From Pleomorphomonas sp. (GTDB lineage: Bacteria; Pseudomonadota; Alphaproteobacteria; Rhizobiales; Pleomorphomonadaceae), in the NCBI GenBank assembly GCA_030603685.1, contig JAUVXG010000023.1, positions 1-37,340 on the forward strand: DNA of 37,340 nucleotides, given 5' to 3'. Shown piece after piece: positions 35,593 to 37,340 of this stretch (its first letter is position 1; every line of letters begins with the position of its first letter). Both the position numbers and the translations under genes were made by a program. The notes below the pieces were generated by a model. That model saw nothing but the letters and a program-made list of their open reading frames with translations. It ran no database searches and had not been told where the DNA came from.

Positions 35593-36156
35593 TCAGATGC
35601 CCCGCCAGCACGTCAACGCCTGTCCGGGGTCGACGCCGAGCCAGGTGAGCACGCGCGCCGCCATTTCGCGGACCATGTCGTCGATGGTCTCGGGCTTGCT
35701 GTAGAAGGGCGGCACCGGCGGCGCCACCACGGCGCCCATGCGGGTCAGCATCAGCATCGAGTTGAGATGCGCCTCGGTCAGCGGCGCCTCGCGCGGCAGG
35801 ACGACAAGCCGCCGCCGCTCCTTCAGCATCACGTCGCCGGCCCGCGTCAAGAGGTTGTCTCCGAAGCCGTGGGCGAGCGCCGAAAGCGTCCGCATCGAGC
35901 AGGGGACGACGGCCATGGCATCCGCACCGAACGAACCCGAGGCGATCGAAGCGCCGAGGTTGTCGATGTCGTGGACGACTGTTGCGAGCCGCCTGAGATC
36001 GGCGACGCCATCTGGCCCGAGCTCGTGGGCGACGGTTCGCTCGCCGCCCGGCGTAATCACCAGATGCGTCTCGACGCCGGCCGCGCCGAGCTGGCGCAGC
36101 ACCTCTCGACCAAGCGCCGCACCGGAAGCGCCGCTGATGCCGACGACAATCTTCAT
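35593..36156 (-). CDS. ubiX: Flavin prenyltransferase UbiX
   Basis: A 187-residue flavoprotein that attaches dimethylallyl phosphate to FMN, making the prenyl-FMN cofactor for UbiD enzymes. MKIVVGISGASGAALGREVL is the FMN-binding N-terminus. VVPCSMRTLSALAHGFGDNL and RRLVVLPREAPLTEAHLNSM carry the prenyl- and phosphate-site residues. ATG 36156 follows GGAG at good spacing and overlaps the stop of the ubiD-family gene (ATGA), so the enzyme and its cofactor maker are translated together. The frame upstream to 36408 lies inside that gene. Length is normal. Confidence 0.93.
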   Translation of the reverse strand: MKIVVGISGASGAALGREVLRQLGAAGVETHLVITPGGERTVAHELGPDGVADLRRLATVVHDIDNLGASIASGSFGADAMAVVPCSMRTLSALAHGFGDNLLTRAGDVMLKERRRLVVLPREAPLTEAHLNSMLMLTRMGAVVAPPVPPFYSKPETIDDMVREMAARVLTWLGVDPGQALTCWRGI

Positions 36157-37340
36157 GGCGCCGCTCCGAACAGCTCCGTCCACCGAGCGTCGACCGATGC
36201 CTTCACTGCTTCGTCCATCGTCATCACCCGCCCCCACTCGCGGCTGGTCTCGGCGCCGATCTTGTTCGTCGCGTCGATGCCCATCTTGCCACCGAGGCCT
36301 TCGAGCGGCGAGGCGAAATCGAGGTGGTCCATGGGCGTGCGGTTGAGCACCAGCGTGTCGCGGGCCGGGTCGGCGCGCGTCGCCACCGCCCACATCACGT
36401 CGGACCACGAGCGCACGTCAATGTCGTCGTCGACGACGATCACCATCTTGGTCATGGTGAATTGTGGCAGCAGCGACCAGAAGCCCATCATCACCCGCCG
36501 CGCCTGACCGGCGAAGCGCTTGTCGATGGAGATGACCGCAACGCGATAGGAGCATGTCTCCGGCGGCAGCCAGAGGTCGCGGATCTCCGGTATCGCCTCC
36601 ACCAGAAGCGGCTTGAACACGTCGGCCAGCGCATCGCCCATCACCGCCGGCTCATCCGGAGCGCGCCCGGTGAAGGTCGTGAGATAGGGCGCCCCCTCCC
36701 GTGCCCGGATGGCGGAGATGCGGAACACCGGATGCCGCTCGGGCGGATTGTAGTAGCCCGTGTGGTCGCCGAACGGCCCCTCCATGGCCGTGTCGTCGCC
36801 GGTGATCGTACCTTCGAGGACGATTTCGGCCGACGCCGGCACATGCAGGGGAATGGTGCGGCAAGGTGTCACCGACAGTCGCGCGCCGGCAATCAGCCCG
36901 GCGAGCGACAGTTCCGTCACCCCTTCCGGCGCCGGCATGACGGCGCCGAGAATGGTCGCCGGGTCGGCGCCGATCACGACCGCCACCGGCATCGTCTCGC
37001 CGGCCTTCAACCATTGCCGATGATGCTGGGCGCCACCGCGCATCGGCAGCCAGCGCATGATGGCGCTCGTCTCGTCGAGCACCTGCATGCGGTAGACGCC
37101 GACATTGTAGCTGTTGAGGTCGTCGGCGCCGGGCGCACGCGTCACCACCAGCGGCCAGGTGATCAGCGGACCGGCGTCGCCCGGCCAGCAGGTCTGGATC
37201 GGCAGGGCCGAGAGATCGACGGGAAGATCGCGCCAACGCCCTCGATCGCCAACGATCTTCGGCCGGGCGTTGAGCGCCGCCCGCGCCACCGGCCAGAGGG
37301 TGGTCGCTTCGCCAAGCGAGCGCGGCGGCTTCGGCGAGCG
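36153..37340 (-). CDS. ubiD: UbiD family decarboxylase, 3' part (runs off right edge)
   Basis: The frame is open to base 37340, so the start lies outside the window; about 395 C-terminal residues are seen of the usual ~500. UbiD enzymes use prenyl-FMN for non-oxidative decarboxylation. Key segments are VIGADPATILGAVMPAPEG, the catalytic EGPFGDHTGYYNPPERHPV, RVMMGFWSLLPQFTMTKMV and VVDDDIDVRSWSDVMWAVAT. The most likely substrate is 4-hydroxy-3-polyprenylbenzoate in ubiquinone synthesis, but family members act on many aromatic and alkenoic acids. The GTG at 37289 is internal to the conserved part and is not the start. Confidence 0.9.
   Translation of the reverse strand, partial: RSPKPPRSLGEATTLWPVARAALNARPKIVGDRGRWRDLPVDLSALPIQTCWPGDAGPLITWPLVVTRAPGADDLNSYNVGVYRMQVLDETSAIMRWLPMRGGAQHHRQWLKAGETMPVAVVIGADPATILGAVMPAPEGVTELSLAGLIAGARLSVTPCRTIPLHVPASAEIVLEGTITGDDTAMEGPFGDHTGYYNPPERHPVFRISAIRAREGAPYLTTFTGRAPDEPAVMGDALADVFKPLLVEAIPEIRDLWLPPETCSYRVAVISIDKRFAGQARRVMMGFWSLLPQFTMTKMVIVVDDDIDVRSWSDVMWAVATRADPARDTLVLNRTPMDHLDFASPLEGLGGKMGIDATNKIGAETSREWGRVMTMDEAVKASVDARWTELFGAAP

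Overview
The window is high-GC DNA from an alphaproteobacterium, most likely of the order Hyphomicrobiales. Support comes from a bacterial transglutaminase-like cysteine proteinase, an ExoY/ExoP exopolysaccharide locus, an intergenic hairpin of the AAAGTGGGAACCGGTTTT type common in that order, and protein sequences typical of the group. A homocitrate-synthase-like gene at the left edge plus an [FeFe] hydrogenase suggests a diazotroph with fermentative ability (a Pleomorphomonas-like organism would fit). The genus is inference only. No rRNA, tRNA, CRISPR array, insertion sequence or phage gene was seen.

Layout, left to right. 1-5.1 kb: end of a NifV-like homocitrate synthase, a Gfo/Idh/MocA oxidoreductase, and on the other strand a ROK fructokinase-like sugar kinase, an MFS exporter and an MprF-flippase-like membrane protein. 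5.2-10.3 kb: pyrF, an ABC-F protein (Uup type) and a large MscS channel, all on the minus strand. 10.3-14.2 kb: an aldehyde dehydrogenase and an ethanolamine-type APC permease, with a divergent cobalamin gene (cobU/cobP). 14.2-19.4 kb: an exopolysaccharide region with an ExoY-like phosphoglycosyl transferase, a secreted BTLCP, a small secreted protein of unknown family, and an ExoP-like Wzz/BY-kinase gene cut by an in-frame TAG codon. 19.5-24.8 kb: an RND efflux operon with two different adaptors and one pump (TriABC-like order). 24.8-27.4 kb: an ABC importer of the nitrate/sulfonate/taurine class, facing the RND operon.

27.4-31.7 kb is the most unusual part. A 377-base lower-GC gap, with a possible LysR fragment, leads into a tight two-gene operon. 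The first gene fuses the iron-sulfur C-terminus of NuoF to a GltD/NfnB-type FAD and NAD(P)H module. The second is a complete CpI-like [FeFe] hydrogenase with a non-canonical third H-cluster motif. A strong GNRA-loop terminator ends the operon. This looks like a compact two-subunit NAD(P)H-linked [FeFe] hydrogenase without the NuoE subunit or the NuoF flavin domain. No maturase genes (hydE, hydF, hydG) lie in the window.

31.7-37.3 kb, minus strand: a MarR regulator and a FabF-like ketosynthase separated by a near-perfect 35-bp palindrome that includes part of the ketosynthase ribosome-binding site; leuA behind a candidate leucine-rich leader peptide and switchable hairpins; then ubiX and a ubiD-family decarboxylase that runs off the right edge with overlapping start and stop codons.
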